From: Gp6-AA40 sp035711805
GTDB lineage: Bacteria > Acidobacteriota > Vicinamibacteria > Vicinamibacterales > UBA2999
Reading direction: 5' to 3'
Assembly: GCA_035711805.1 (NCBI GenBank)
Contig: DASTBV010000010.1
Span: 1-64,000, forward strand
DNA length: 64,000 nucleotides
The translations under genes were made by a program, and so were the position numbers. The notes below the pieces were generated by a model. It was not told the DNA's origin, did no database searches, and saw nothing but the letters and a program-made list of their open reading frames with translations. Below are positions 56,931 through 64,000 of this stretch, one piece after another; positions within the stretch are counted from its first letter, which is position 1, and the number at the start of each line of letters is the position of its first letter.

Positions 56931-57248
56931 ATGCTGATGAGCACGACGACGGTGATCGAGGGACGGCCGGTGAGCAAGTACCTCGGCGTGGTGACCGGTG
57001 AAGCCATCATCGGCGCGAACATCTTCCGCGACATCTTCGCGAGCGTTCGCGACATCGTCGGCGGCCGCTCGGCCACCTACGAGCGCGCGCTGGGCGAAGC
57101 ACGGGAGGTCGCGATGAGCGAGATGCAGGCGAAGGCGCAGCAGCTCGGCGCCAACGCCGTCATCGGCATCGACGTCGACTACGAAGTCCTCGGTACAAAC
57201 AACGGGATGTTGATGGTCGCCGTCAGCGGCACCGCCGTCGTGTGTTGA
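56931..57248 (+). CDS. YbjQ/DUF74 family protein
   Basis: 105 residues from ATG 56931 (CTGGAGCG upstream); an upstream in-frame extension to 56772 is not supported by the family. Sequence GVVTGEAIIGANIFRDIFAS, VGGRSATYERAL, GANAVIGIDVDYEVLG and MLMVAVSGTAV matches the pentameric YbjQ fold, sometimes called heavy-metal-binding domain on structural grounds. Role unknown. Confidence 0.92.
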   Translation: MLMSTTTVIEGRPVSKYLGVVTGEAIIGANIFRDIFASVRDIVGGRSATYERALGEAREVAMSEMQAKAQQLGANAVIGIDVDYEVLGTNNGMLMVAVSGTAVVC

Positions 57249-57264
57249 AACGGTTAACAGCTGC

Positions 57265-58005
57265 TCATGGAAGCTTCAGCGCCACCCGAAGCTCTTTAGC
57301 GGTCAGCGTCTTCAGAAAGATCGGCGCGCTCGAGTCGAAGGACTTGCTCTCCGCCAGCGAGCCGACGATGACCGGGTCGAACCCGGCGTCGGTCACCAGA
57401 CGCGAGACGACCGCGAGCGCTTCCTTGTCGTCACCGCCCAGCGGCACCGCCACTTTCTCGCCCGCGCGATGCGCCTGGCTCAGGAAGACCTTGTTGTTCA
57501 ACTGATTGAACGCACGGACGATTCGCGCGCCCGGCAGGTGCTCCTGCGTCGCGATTCCCGCACCCTTGGCGACCGCGGCTTCGGCAATCGCACCGTCGCG
57601 GCGAGGGTTCGGATTGCCGGCATCCATCACGATCTTGCCCTTCAGCGCGGCGGCGTAGTCCTGGCCGATCTGCGGCATCGACGAGTACGGCACGCCCAGA
57701 AAGACAACGTCGGCGAAGGCAATCGCTTCCTTCGGCGTGCCGGCGCGCGCCCGTGGGCCGACACGTGTGACGAGCGCCTTGAGGTTGTCGGGATTGCGCG
57801 AGGAGAAGAACACCTCGTGGCCCGCCCGCGCCATCAGCTCGCCGATGGCGCCGCCGATATTGCCGGATCCGATGAACCCGATCTTCATCGGCTTCGCGGT
57901 CTGCGGGGTGGTCTGGGCGGAGAGGGTAATCGCCGTAAAAACGACGGCGACGGCCGTCAGGAGTCGCACGCCGCGAAAGGTGTAGGAGGAGAACCTGGTC
58001 ATCAT
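57265..58005 (-). CDS. NADPH:F420-reductase-like Rossmann protein with signal peptide
   Basis: 246 residues; ATG 58005 or 58002. The N-terminus (FRGVRLLTAVAVVFTAITLSA) looks like an export signal or anchor, then MKIGFIGSGNIGGAIG (GxGxxG) and FFSSRNPDN (NADP-type binding), AIAFADVVFLGVPYSSMPQI and KIVMDAGNPNPRRDG of the F420-dependent NADP reductase/NADPH dehydrogenase-like family. A cytosolic NADP enzyme with an export signal is unusual: free NADPH is not expected in the periplasm. Confidence 0.88.
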   Translation of the reverse strand: MMTRFSSYTFRGVRLLTAVAVVFTAITLSAQTTPQTAKPMKIGFIGSGNIGGAIGELMARAGHEVFFSSRNPDNLKALVTRVGPRARAGTPKEAIAFADVVFLGVPYSSMPQIGQDYAAALKGKIVMDAGNPNPRRDGAIAEAAVAKGAGIATQEHLPGARIVRAFNQLNNKVFLSQAHRAGEKVAVPLGGDDKEALAVVSRLVTDAGFDPVIVGSLAESKSFDSSAPIFLKTLTAKELRVALKLP

Positions 58006-58196
58006 GCCGTCGGATTCTAGCGCAGGAAGCATGGAAGCTCCCAGGGTCGCCGGCGACTGTTCGCCGTCGCCGCATCTCCGCACGGAGGTCCGGTGACTGC
58101 CGTACAGCGGTTCATGCAGCGAATGTCGATTGACTCGCCGCAGCGAGACGCCGACGATACTCCCTCGTCAACATCGCAACAATCCGAGGGGGGACC

Positions 58197-58406
58197 GTGA
58201 GTAGAGTGAAGCGCGCTTTACAGATGACACTTCTTACGTGTTCGGCGTACGTCCTCGCCCATCCACAGCAGCTCAAGGCAGACGCTTACTGCGACGCCTA
58301 CATCGAGGGCTGCTTTGCGGGATTAGCTCAGTGGTGCGAGGGGAAATGGATGGCAGGCTGCTCCTCGACGGACCACAGCCAGAAGCACTGCGATTGCGTC
58401 TCGTAG
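58197..58406 (+). CDS. secreted six-cysteine mini-protein A
   Basis: 69 residues, GTG start preceded by GAGGGGGGACC. Signal peptide ALQMTLLTCSAYVLAHP cut before ADAYC. The mature ~40-residue part has cysteine spacing C-x6-C-x7-C-x7-C-x9-C-x-C with ADAYCDAYIEGC, QWCEGKWMAGC and HCDC. Tandem paralogue of the next gene and related to the 37914 mini-protein. Confidence 0.8.
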   Translation: MSRVKRALQMTLLTCSAYVLAHPQQLKADAYCDAYIEGCFAGLAQWCEGKWMAGCSSTDHSQKHCDCVS

Positions 58407-58451
58407 TCGGCGTGCGCCGGAAACACACAACCGCAGGCAGGAGAGAGAGTG

Positions 58452-58652
58452 ATGAAACGAAAGTTCCAACTGGCGATCCTTATGTGGACGGCGTACGCGT
58501 TGTCTCTCCAGACGTTGCGAGCCGATGCGTACTGCGACGACTGGATTGCGGGCTGTGAAGCAGGCCTGAAGGCGGGAAAGTGCGAGGACATATTCATCGC
58601 CACCTGTAACCCCAACAATCACGACGACAAGACGTGCCGTTGCGGGTCGTGA
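58452..58652 (+). CDS. secreted six-cysteine mini-protein B
   Basis: 66 residues (ATG 58452; GTG 58449 also in frame; GCAGGAGAGAG upstream). Signal peptide KFQLAILMWTAYALSLQTLRA. Mature spacing C-x6-C-x8-C-x7-C-x9-C-x-C: ADAYCDDWIAGCEAGLK, KCEDIFIATC and TCRCGS. The ADAYCDxxIxGCxAGL start and final CxC match the preceding mini-protein, so this is a tandem duplication of a family that I do not recognise. Confidence 0.8.
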   Translation: MKRKFQLAILMWTAYALSLQTLRADAYCDDWIAGCEAGLKAGKCEDIFIATCNPNNHDDKTCRCGS

Positions 58653-58716
58653 CCTGTGGGCCAGCGGCCCCGCATTCGGGACTGGCCGCAGTCTCACACG
58701 TGGGTGGAAAATAGGC

Positions 58717-59580
58717 ATGATGACAGGAACGCACGTTTTCCGTTCCCTGCACGCCACCGTCGTAGCAACCGGGTTCTCGTTCGTCGTCTGCGCGGTGGGC
58801 TTCGCCCAGACTGCGGTCAAGCCTCGCTCTTTCGAAGTCGCGTCCATCAAGCTCAGCCCGCCGGATGACGGAGGTCTGAGGATCGGGGTTTCAGGACAGC
58901 CGCGTCCAGGTGGGCAGTGGATTTCGCGGAATGCGACACTGGCGAGCATCATCCGGGCGGCGTATCCGGGACATCCTCTGCCGGATCAGCTCGTCGGCGG
59001 GCCCGACTGGCTACACACGACGGAGTTCGATGTCACCGGAAAGGCATCCAGCGCCACGGCGTCACGTGAAGAACTCGTCGCGATGCAGAGAGCGCTCTTG
59101 GCCGACCGGTTCAAATTAGTATTGCGAGCAGAGACCCGTCAGACGTCCGGCTATGCGCTCGTTCTGGCACGGCCGGGATCAGTCCATCGGGCGCTCCGCG
59201 CCTCCAAAGTCGATTGTGACGCGATGCGAGCGGCCACTCTTCGTGGCGACAAAGCCGATCCCGCTGCCGCTGCAGCATGTGTCGTGAAACTGAGTCAGAA
59301 CGGACCGGTGTGGCGATTGGTCGCTGCCGGGTTCGCGTTGCCGCGACTGGCTGATACCTTGAGTCCCGCCTTGGGCGCACCTGTCGTCGACGCGACCGGA
59401 CTCGCAGGCGCATTCGACTTCACGCTCGAGTTCTTAACCGAGCCTTCGGCGGCACCGGGATCGCAATCGGTTTCTGTATTCGCCGCGTTGGAGGAACAAC
59501 TCGGCCTTCGCCTCGAACGCCGGCGTCTTCCGATGCACGTACTCGTTGTCGATCGAGCGGAACTGCCGACGCCCGATTAG
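58717..59580 (+). CDS. TIGR03435 family exported protein
   Basis: 287 residues. Signal peptide (VVATGFSFVVCAVGFA), then FEVASIKLSPPDDGGLRIG, LASIIRAAYPGHPLPDQLVGGPDW (in part), FDVTGKASSATASREELV, LLADRFKLVLRAETRQTSG and the terminal MHVLVVDRAELPTPD: a single TIGR03435 domain. It follows the two mini-protein genes, just as the 36103 member precedes the other mini-protein operon. Confidence 0.92.
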   Translation: MMTGTHVFRSLHATVVATGFSFVVCAVGFAQTAVKPRSFEVASIKLSPPDDGGLRIGVSGQPRPGGQWISRNATLASIIRAAYPGHPLPDQLVGGPDWLHTTEFDVTGKASSATASREELVAMQRALLADRFKLVLRAETRQTSGYALVLARPGSVHRALRASKVDCDAMRAATLRGDKADPAAAAACVVKLSQNGPVWRLVAAGFALPRLADTLSPALGAPVVDATGLAGAFDFTLEFLTEPSAAPGSQSVSVFAALEEQLGLRLERRRLPMHVLVVDRAELPTPD

Positions 59581-59793
59581 TTCCGCACCCGCAAACCGAC
59601 GCCAGGCGTACCTCAATCGACTACTGCCCCAGTCATCGTTCGAGTACGTCCTGTCCCCCGCGGGTCCCGGGGCTCTTCGGACTGCACCCACGCCAAACGG
59701 CGACTATCAGGCGCAATTTCGGACGTCACCGTCGGCACATCACTTGCCTTGCCGCCGTGCAGATCGATCGTGACACTCGGAAGGAAGGTCCAA

Positions 59794-60252
59794 GTGAACC
59801 GCATCAAGACGGCAATCGTGGCACTCTTGCTCGCTTCGTTCGTCGGGATTGAGGCGCTGCCCGCGGCGGCGCAGGGAAGAAGTCGGCGGGATCGCCAGGA
59901 AGACCGCTGGGATCGACGAGACGACCGGCGAGATCGCCGTGCCGATCGGTGGGACCGCCGTGACGATCGCAACAATTATTGGGATGCCGCTCGCTACTAC
60001 AGACGCGATGATCGCCGGTATCGGCCGCGGCGGCTATATCGGAGCGATTCGATCTATCGAGGGTCGGACAACCGATACTACTGCCGCCGCGATGACGGCA
60101 CGACCGGGCTCGTCCTGGGCGGCATCGCGGGCGGTGCCCTGGGACACATCATCGCGCCAGGCGGCTCGAAGACGCTCGGCGCGATTGTCGGCGCCGGCGC
60201 CGGCGCGCTGATCGGCAGGGCGATCGACGACGGCGAGATCGTCTGCCGGTAG
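59794..60252 (+). CDS. exported glycine-zipper protein with Arg/Asp repeats
   Basis: 152 residues from GTG 59794 (GGAAGG upstream). Signal peptide RIKTAIVALLLASFVGIEAL, then a highly charged repeat region (DRWDRRDDRRDRRADRWDRR) of Asp/Arg units, a Tyr-rich segment and a C-terminal glycine zipper (LVLGGIAGGALGHIIAPGG, GAIVGAGAGALIGRAIDDG) of the 2TM/Rick_17kDa type. Such proteins often sit in the outer envelope. The repeat region may expand or contract. Confidence 0.8.
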   Translation: MNRIKTAIVALLLASFVGIEALPAAAQGRSRRDRQEDRWDRRDDRRDRRADRWDRRDDRNNYWDAARYYRRDDRRYRPRRLYRSDSIYRGSDNRYYCRRDDGTTGLVLGGIAGGALGHIIAPGGSKTLGAIVGAGAGALIGRAIDDGEIVCR

Positions 60253-60260
60253 CGAAAGGG

Positions 60261-62690
60261 TCACTCCATCGAGTATTGGAGCGCCTGCGACAGTGACATG
60301 GCGCGACCTTGCATTACGGCGTGCTCATAGACCTCGATACCGAGCGCCTCTCGCACCGCTTCGAAGTACCGGTCGCCGATCAAGGAGTTATAGCTCGGTT
60401 GCACCGATGAACCGATGCTGTCGAGCAGGCCCTCCATCGCGCCGCGAAGCGTGGCGGCTCGCGCCGGACGCCCTTCCGCGGCGTCCGCGCCCGCCAACAC
60501 GCCGAAGCTCCACGCGATCAAGCAAGGGTCGCCGAACTGCTGGCCGAGTGCGATCGCTTCGGCGCACAACGTTCGTGCCTCGGAGTGCCGATGTTGAATC
60601 ACACGCAGCAGTGCAAGATCGAACAACGCGATTCCCATGCCCCAGAGTTCGCCCCGCTCGCGAAGTCGCGCCAGCGCGTCCAGTTCCAGATTCTCGGCAC
60701 GCTCGATATCGCCCCTATGCAGCGCCTCGTACGCGCGGAACGACATCGAGATGGTTTCGAGCCATGGAGCGTCGGCAGCCTGGGCCGCAGGGCTCGCCTC
60801 GTCGGCCAACCTCGCGCCGCTGGTGAAGTCCCCCTGTTCGAGCGCCGCCAGCGCCCCGATCCCGAGTGCGAACGCCAGACTGGCGAAATCGCCGGTGGCT
60901 CGGGCCAGCTCCGCGCCCTCCGTCAGCAGAACCCTCGCGCGCCCGAAATCTCCTTGAAAAAAGACGATGGAACCAAGCGCCCCGAGTGCACGTGCTCGAC
61001 AGCCTGGCGGCGGTGCCGTACTGCTGGCGAGCGCGCGTTCGAGCCAGTGCTGCCCCTCGGCCAAATACCCGCGTTTGATCCAGAACAAGTGCAACAGCGC
61101 TGCGAGCTCCAGATTGCCGTGTTGAGGACGTCCGGACGCCAGACTCCACTCCATCGCCCCCCGAAAGTTGCCGTGTTCCGACTCGAGCACGCGCAGCCAG
61201 CGAAGCTGTTCGGCTTGCGTCAGCTCCGGTGCAACCCGACGAGCAAGCCCCACGAAATACTCGAAATGCCGGGCGAATACCTTGTCGCTCTCGCCAGACT
61301 GGAGCAGCCGCGTACGCGCGTACTCCTTCACGCTTTCCAGGTACCTGTAGCGGCGGGCGCCGCTGGCGTCGTCATCAACCAGCACGAGCGACTTGTCGGC
61401 GAGACGGGACATCGCATCGAGTACGTCCGGGCCGTCAGATCCGTCGCCCGAGCACACCTGCTCGGCCGCCTCGAGCGTCCATCCACCGCCAAAGACCGAG
61501 AGCTGGCAGAACAGACGCTGATCGGGCTCCGACAGCAGGTCGTAGCTCCAGTCGATCGTGGCCTCGAGCGTCCGGTGCCGGGCGAGCGTTGTCTGCTGCG
61601 ATCGGGCAAGCAGTCGAAAGCGATCGTGCAGACGGGAGTGAAGCTGCTCGAGCGACAGGATACTCAAGCGGGCTGCGGCCAGTTCGATCGCGAGCGGGAT
61701 GCCATCCAGTCGCCGGCACACGTCGGCCAGGATTACCGCGTTGCCCTGCGTCGCAGCAAAGCCAGCCTCGACGGCAGCGGCGCGCTCGACCAGCAAGCGA
61801 ACAGCCTCGTACTGCATGAGGTCGGCCGACGACACGCGTGCATCCGGACCGGGGAGTGAAAGCGAGGGCACCCGCCACGCGGTTTCGCCGTCAATCCCCA
61901 GCGTCTCGCGGCTCGTCGCAAGAATCGACAGGCGCGGTACCGCGCGCAGCAGCGTACCGGCGAGCACGGCACTGGCTGTCAGCAGGTGTTCGCAATTGTC
62001 CAGTATCAGCAGGGTGTGGCGGGTGCGCAGCCGTTCCGCGATCGTCTCGAGGACCGATCGGTTCGGCGACTGCCGGACGCCGACTGCCGCCGCGACGGCC
62101 TGAGCAACCAGCGCCGGCTCCACGAGCGGAGCCAGATCGGCAAACCACACACCATCAGGAAACCCGTCAAGCGCCCGTCGCGCGACTTCAAGCGCGAGGC
62201 GGGTCTTCCCGCAGCCGCCGGCGCCCGTCAGCGTGAGCAGGCGCGTCGTGGACAGCAGGCGGACGAGATCGGCGATGTCCGGCTGGCGGCCGACAAAGCT
62301 CGTCACCGGCTCTGGCAGATTGTGGCGGCGTTCTCCGGCGGCGGTGGGCGACTGCGTGCGCGGCCTACCGTCTTCGGGCCATGCGGCGGCCGACTCGCAG
62401 AAGCCATAGCCGAAACGCGGCACCGTTCGAATGAAACGCGGTCGCGCCGAATCATCACCAAGCGCACGGCGAATTTCGCCCACGAGATTCGCCAGGTTCT
62501 TCTCGACCACGAACGTGCCCGGCCAGAGACGGTCCTGCAGTTCGGCTTTCGTGAGCGCCTGCGGAGCATTCCGGACCAGGATCTCGAGCAACTGAAAAGC
62601 CTTTGGCGACAGCGGGACCGATTCCGCGCCTCGCAAGAGCCGGCGCGCCGGGAGATCGAGGACGAATTCCGCGAAAGGCCAGCGTGTCAT
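60261..62690 (-). CDS. OmpR-type wHTH - ATPase - TPR transcriptional regulator
   Basis: 809 residues. N-terminal winged helix (FVLDLPARRLLRGAESVPLS, LWPGTFVVEKNLANLVGEIR), residues 1-~95, then a P-loop STAND/NB-ARC-like ATPase from ~130 (TGAGGCGKTRLALEVARRAL, HTLLILDNCEHLL, SILATSRETLGIDGE) and C-terminal TPR-type helices (LAALLHLFWIKRGYLAEGQH). This is the architecture of AfsR/SARP-like and CadC-like predicted ATP-driven regulators. Regulon and ligand unknown. Divergent from the diheme peroxidase gene across 135 bases, which it may control. Confidence 0.92.
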   Translation of the reverse strand: MTRWPFAEFVLDLPARRLLRGAESVPLSPKAFQLLEILVRNAPQALTKAELQDRLWPGTFVVEKNLANLVGEIRRALGDDSARPRFIRTVPRFGYGFCESAAAWPEDGRPRTQSPTAAGERRHNLPEPVTSFVGRQPDIADLVRLLSTTRLLTLTGAGGCGKTRLALEVARRALDGFPDGVWFADLAPLVEPALVAQAVAAAVGVRQSPNRSVLETIAERLRTRHTLLILDNCEHLLTASAVLAGTLLRAVPRLSILATSRETLGIDGETAWRVPSLSLPGPDARVSSADLMQYEAVRLLVERAAAVEAGFAATQGNAVILADVCRRLDGIPLAIELAAARLSILSLEQLHSRLHDRFRLLARSQQTTLARHRTLEATIDWSYDLLSEPDQRLFCQLSVFGGGWTLEAAEQVCSGDGSDGPDVLDAMSRLADKSLVLVDDDASGARRYRYLESVKEYARTRLLQSGESDKVFARHFEYFVGLARRVAPELTQAEQLRWLRVLESEHGNFRGAMEWSLASGRPQHGNLELAALLHLFWIKRGYLAEGQHWLERALASSTAPPPGCRARALGALGSIVFFQGDFGRARVLLTEGAELARATGDFASLAFALGIGALAALEQGDFTSGARLADEASPAAQAADAPWLETISMSFRAYEALHRGDIERAENLELDALARLRERGELWGMGIALFDLALLRVIQHRHSEARTLCAEAIALGQQFGDPCLIAWSFGVLAGADAAEGRPARAATLRGAMEGLLDSIGSSVQPSYNSLIGDRYFEAVREALGIEVYEHAVMQGRAMSLSQALQYSME

Positions 62691-62825
62691 GCGCGCATTC
62701 TAGTGCACGCGAAGGTGACGAAACCCTGACGTTTCCCTGCCGGATCGCTGCGACTTCCCCGTCTGTGCTGACTACCTTGTTCACCTCGGGACAGCTACGT
62801 GCCCACTCTTCCAGGGAGAAGGACC

Positions 62826-63983
62826 ATGAAGACGACCAGGTGGACCACCAGTGCCGTTGTCGCTGCCTATGTTGTCGCGCTGGCGACGTCACTTTCGGGC
62901 CAGAGCAACAGTGTCAGCAACCGGCGTGACGGTCAGCACCTGTTCGAGCGGGAAACATTCGGCGGAAACGGCCGCACCTGTCTCACCTGCCATAGCAGAG
63001 AGACGGGCACCGTGTCGCCACAAGAGGCGCAGCAGCGGTTCGCCACGGATCCCGCCGACGCACTGTTCGTTCACGACGGCAGCGACGACGGAGAGGGGAA
63101 CGGCGTGACCAGGATGCTGGCCGACGCCACCATCCTGATGAAAATTCCGCTGCCACCGAACGTGAGGCTGGCCGACGACCCGAATGCGCGGACGGTGACT
63201 CTCAGACGCGGGATTCCAACGACGCTCAATACGCCGGCGCTCGATCCGATCCTGATGGTGGACGGGCGCGCGGCGACGCTTCAAGACCAGGCGTTCGCGG
63301 CCATTCACGATCACGCTCAGGCGGGAATCGGCCCGAGCGCCCTCCAACTGGATCGCATCGCTCAGTTTCAGCAGACCGATGCCTTCTTCACGTCCTCCGC
63401 TCTCCGGAATTTCGCCCGCGGCGGTCCTGCGCCGCTGCTGCCGGAAGGAACGACCGATTCAGAAAGACGGGGGCGGCGATTCTTCGAAGACGTCGTCGAC
63501 TTTGCCGACCTGAAGCACGGGGCCTGCGCCTCGTGTCACAGCGGGCCGATGCTCAACAAGACGAACGACTTCCCGTTCCTCGCGTTCGGCGTCGTCCCGG
63601 GAACGCGGTTCCAGTCGGTCCTGGTGTCCGAGTTGAACGCAGCCGGCAATCCGGTGCGCGATTTCATCTTCACCAATCCCGACGGCACCGAGACCCACCT
63701 CGTCAGTCCCGATCCCGGACGTGCGCTGATTACCGGAGTGGCGCAGGAGTCGGGTCAGTTCGACAGCATCAACGCTTTCAAGATCAATGCGCTCTGGGGC
63801 GTGCGCCACACGGCACCGTACTTCCACGACAACTCGGCGAGGACGCTCGAGGATGTGGCCGCGCATTACGCCGCGTTTTTCGCCATAGTGACCGATCCTG
63901 ATGGTCCGGGTCCGACGCCGCCGCTGGTTGTGCTTACACCTGAGGACCAGGCCGACATCGTGGCGTTCCTGAAGCTTCTGTGA
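62826..63983 (+). CDS. diheme cytochrome c protein, peroxidase-like
   Basis: 385 residues from ATG 62826 (GGGAGAAGG upstream). Signal peptide (TSAVVAAYVVALATSLSG), haem sites CLTCH (52-56) and CASCH (GACASCHSGPML). The C-terminal VRHTAPYFHDNSARTLEDVA and EDQADIVAFLKLL match di-haem peroxidase/cytochrome c families. The gene is intact, its stop ending at 63983. Opposite to the wHTH-ATPase gene. Confidence 0.9.
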   Translation: MKTTRWTTSAVVAAYVVALATSLSGQSNSVSNRRDGQHLFERETFGGNGRTCLTCHSRETGTVSPQEAQQRFATDPADALFVHDGSDDGEGNGVTRMLADATILMKIPLPPNVRLADDPNARTVTLRRGIPTTLNTPALDPILMVDGRAATLQDQAFAAIHDHAQAGIGPSALQLDRIAQFQQTDAFFTSSALRNFARGGPAPLLPEGTTDSERRGRRFFEDVVDFADLKHGACASCHSGPMLNKTNDFPFLAFGVVPGTRFQSVLVSELNAAGNPVRDFIFTNPDGTETHLVSPDPGRALITGVAQESGQFDSINAFKINALWGVRHTAPYFHDNSARTLEDVAAHYAAFFAIVTDPDGPGPTPPLVVLTPEDQADIVAFLKLL

Positions 63984-64000
63984 TGCATTGAGCGGTGTCC

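Noticed and set aside
1..64000. CRISPR arrays, tRNA or rRNA genes, prophage or IS elements
   Set aside because: No regularly spaced direct repeats, no cloverleaf with a T-arm consensus, and no transposase, integrase or phage structural motifs found.

Overview
This is a high-GC, gene-dense 64 kb chromosomal segment with about 55 protein genes and no tRNA, rRNA, transposase, integrase or CRISPR array that I could see. The gene content points to a soil-type Acidobacteriota, most likely the Vicinamibacteria side of the phylum (inference). The indicators are five TIGR03435-family proteins, two BlaI/M56 antirepressor-type pairs, a very large SusC/Cir-like TonB receptor with an N-terminal carboxypeptidase-regulatory domain, a DUF1800/DUF1501 pair, a PQQ dehydrogenase with a fused cytochrome c, diheme peroxidases, DUF6152 proteins and many exported proteins of unknown role.

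Layout. 1-2.9 kb: DUF1800 (cut by the window edge) and DUF1501. 3-6.2 kb: an exported protein behind a sigma-54-like promoter, then a PQQ dehydrogenase lipoprotein. 6.3-10.6 kb: TonB receptor divergent from a LysR regulator. 10.6-13.2 kb: PilZ protein, exported protein, isocitrate lyase/PEP mutase-family enzyme, glutathione peroxidase. 13.2-15.8 kb: a minus-strand operon with overlapping start/stop codons (SEC-C protein, carboxypeptidase-regulatory-like protein, membrane-anchored protein, LigB-type dioxygenase). 15.9-20.5 kb: two BlaI-M56 modules, one M56 fused to a TonB_C end and the other to TIGR03435, each with a candidate operator. 20.6-29.5 kb: LPMO-like protein, aromatic amino acid hydroxylase, DUF6152 pair, CMD-like and VOC proteins, TagO-like protein, PRC-barrel, Shewanella-type phosphatase, exported kinase-fold protein.

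29.6-36 kb holds a minus-strand signalling operon: a STAS/phosphotransferase-like fusion, an RsbW-like ATPase and an NTT nucleotide carrier fused to HEAT repeats and two cyclic-nucleotide-binding domains. 37.2-43 kb holds the most unusual system: a tight plus-strand operon of a DsbA-like oxidase, an 11-cysteine secreted mini-protein, a LolA-like protein, a membrane DsbA fusion, an M28 peptidase and a stand-alone condensation-domain protein. It is followed by a decayed ABC transporter and an intact ABC exporter. Two further secreted six-cysteine mini-proteins related to the first lie at 58.2-58.7 kb, again beside a TIGR03435 gene.

46.4-49.6 kb: tandem double-domain TIGR03435 paralogues. 49.7-50 kb: uridine kinase relic. 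50-57 kb: DUF4159 protein, diheme peroxidase, EF-hand protein, two paralogous metallo-beta-lactamase-fold proteins and DUF6152. 57-64 kb: YbjQ, exported F420-reductase-like protein, mini-proteins, TIGR03435, glycine-zipper protein, a wHTH-ATPase-TPR regulator and a second diheme peroxidase. Short palindromic repeats of at least two families sit at gene ends throughout, and one lies inside a coding sequence.
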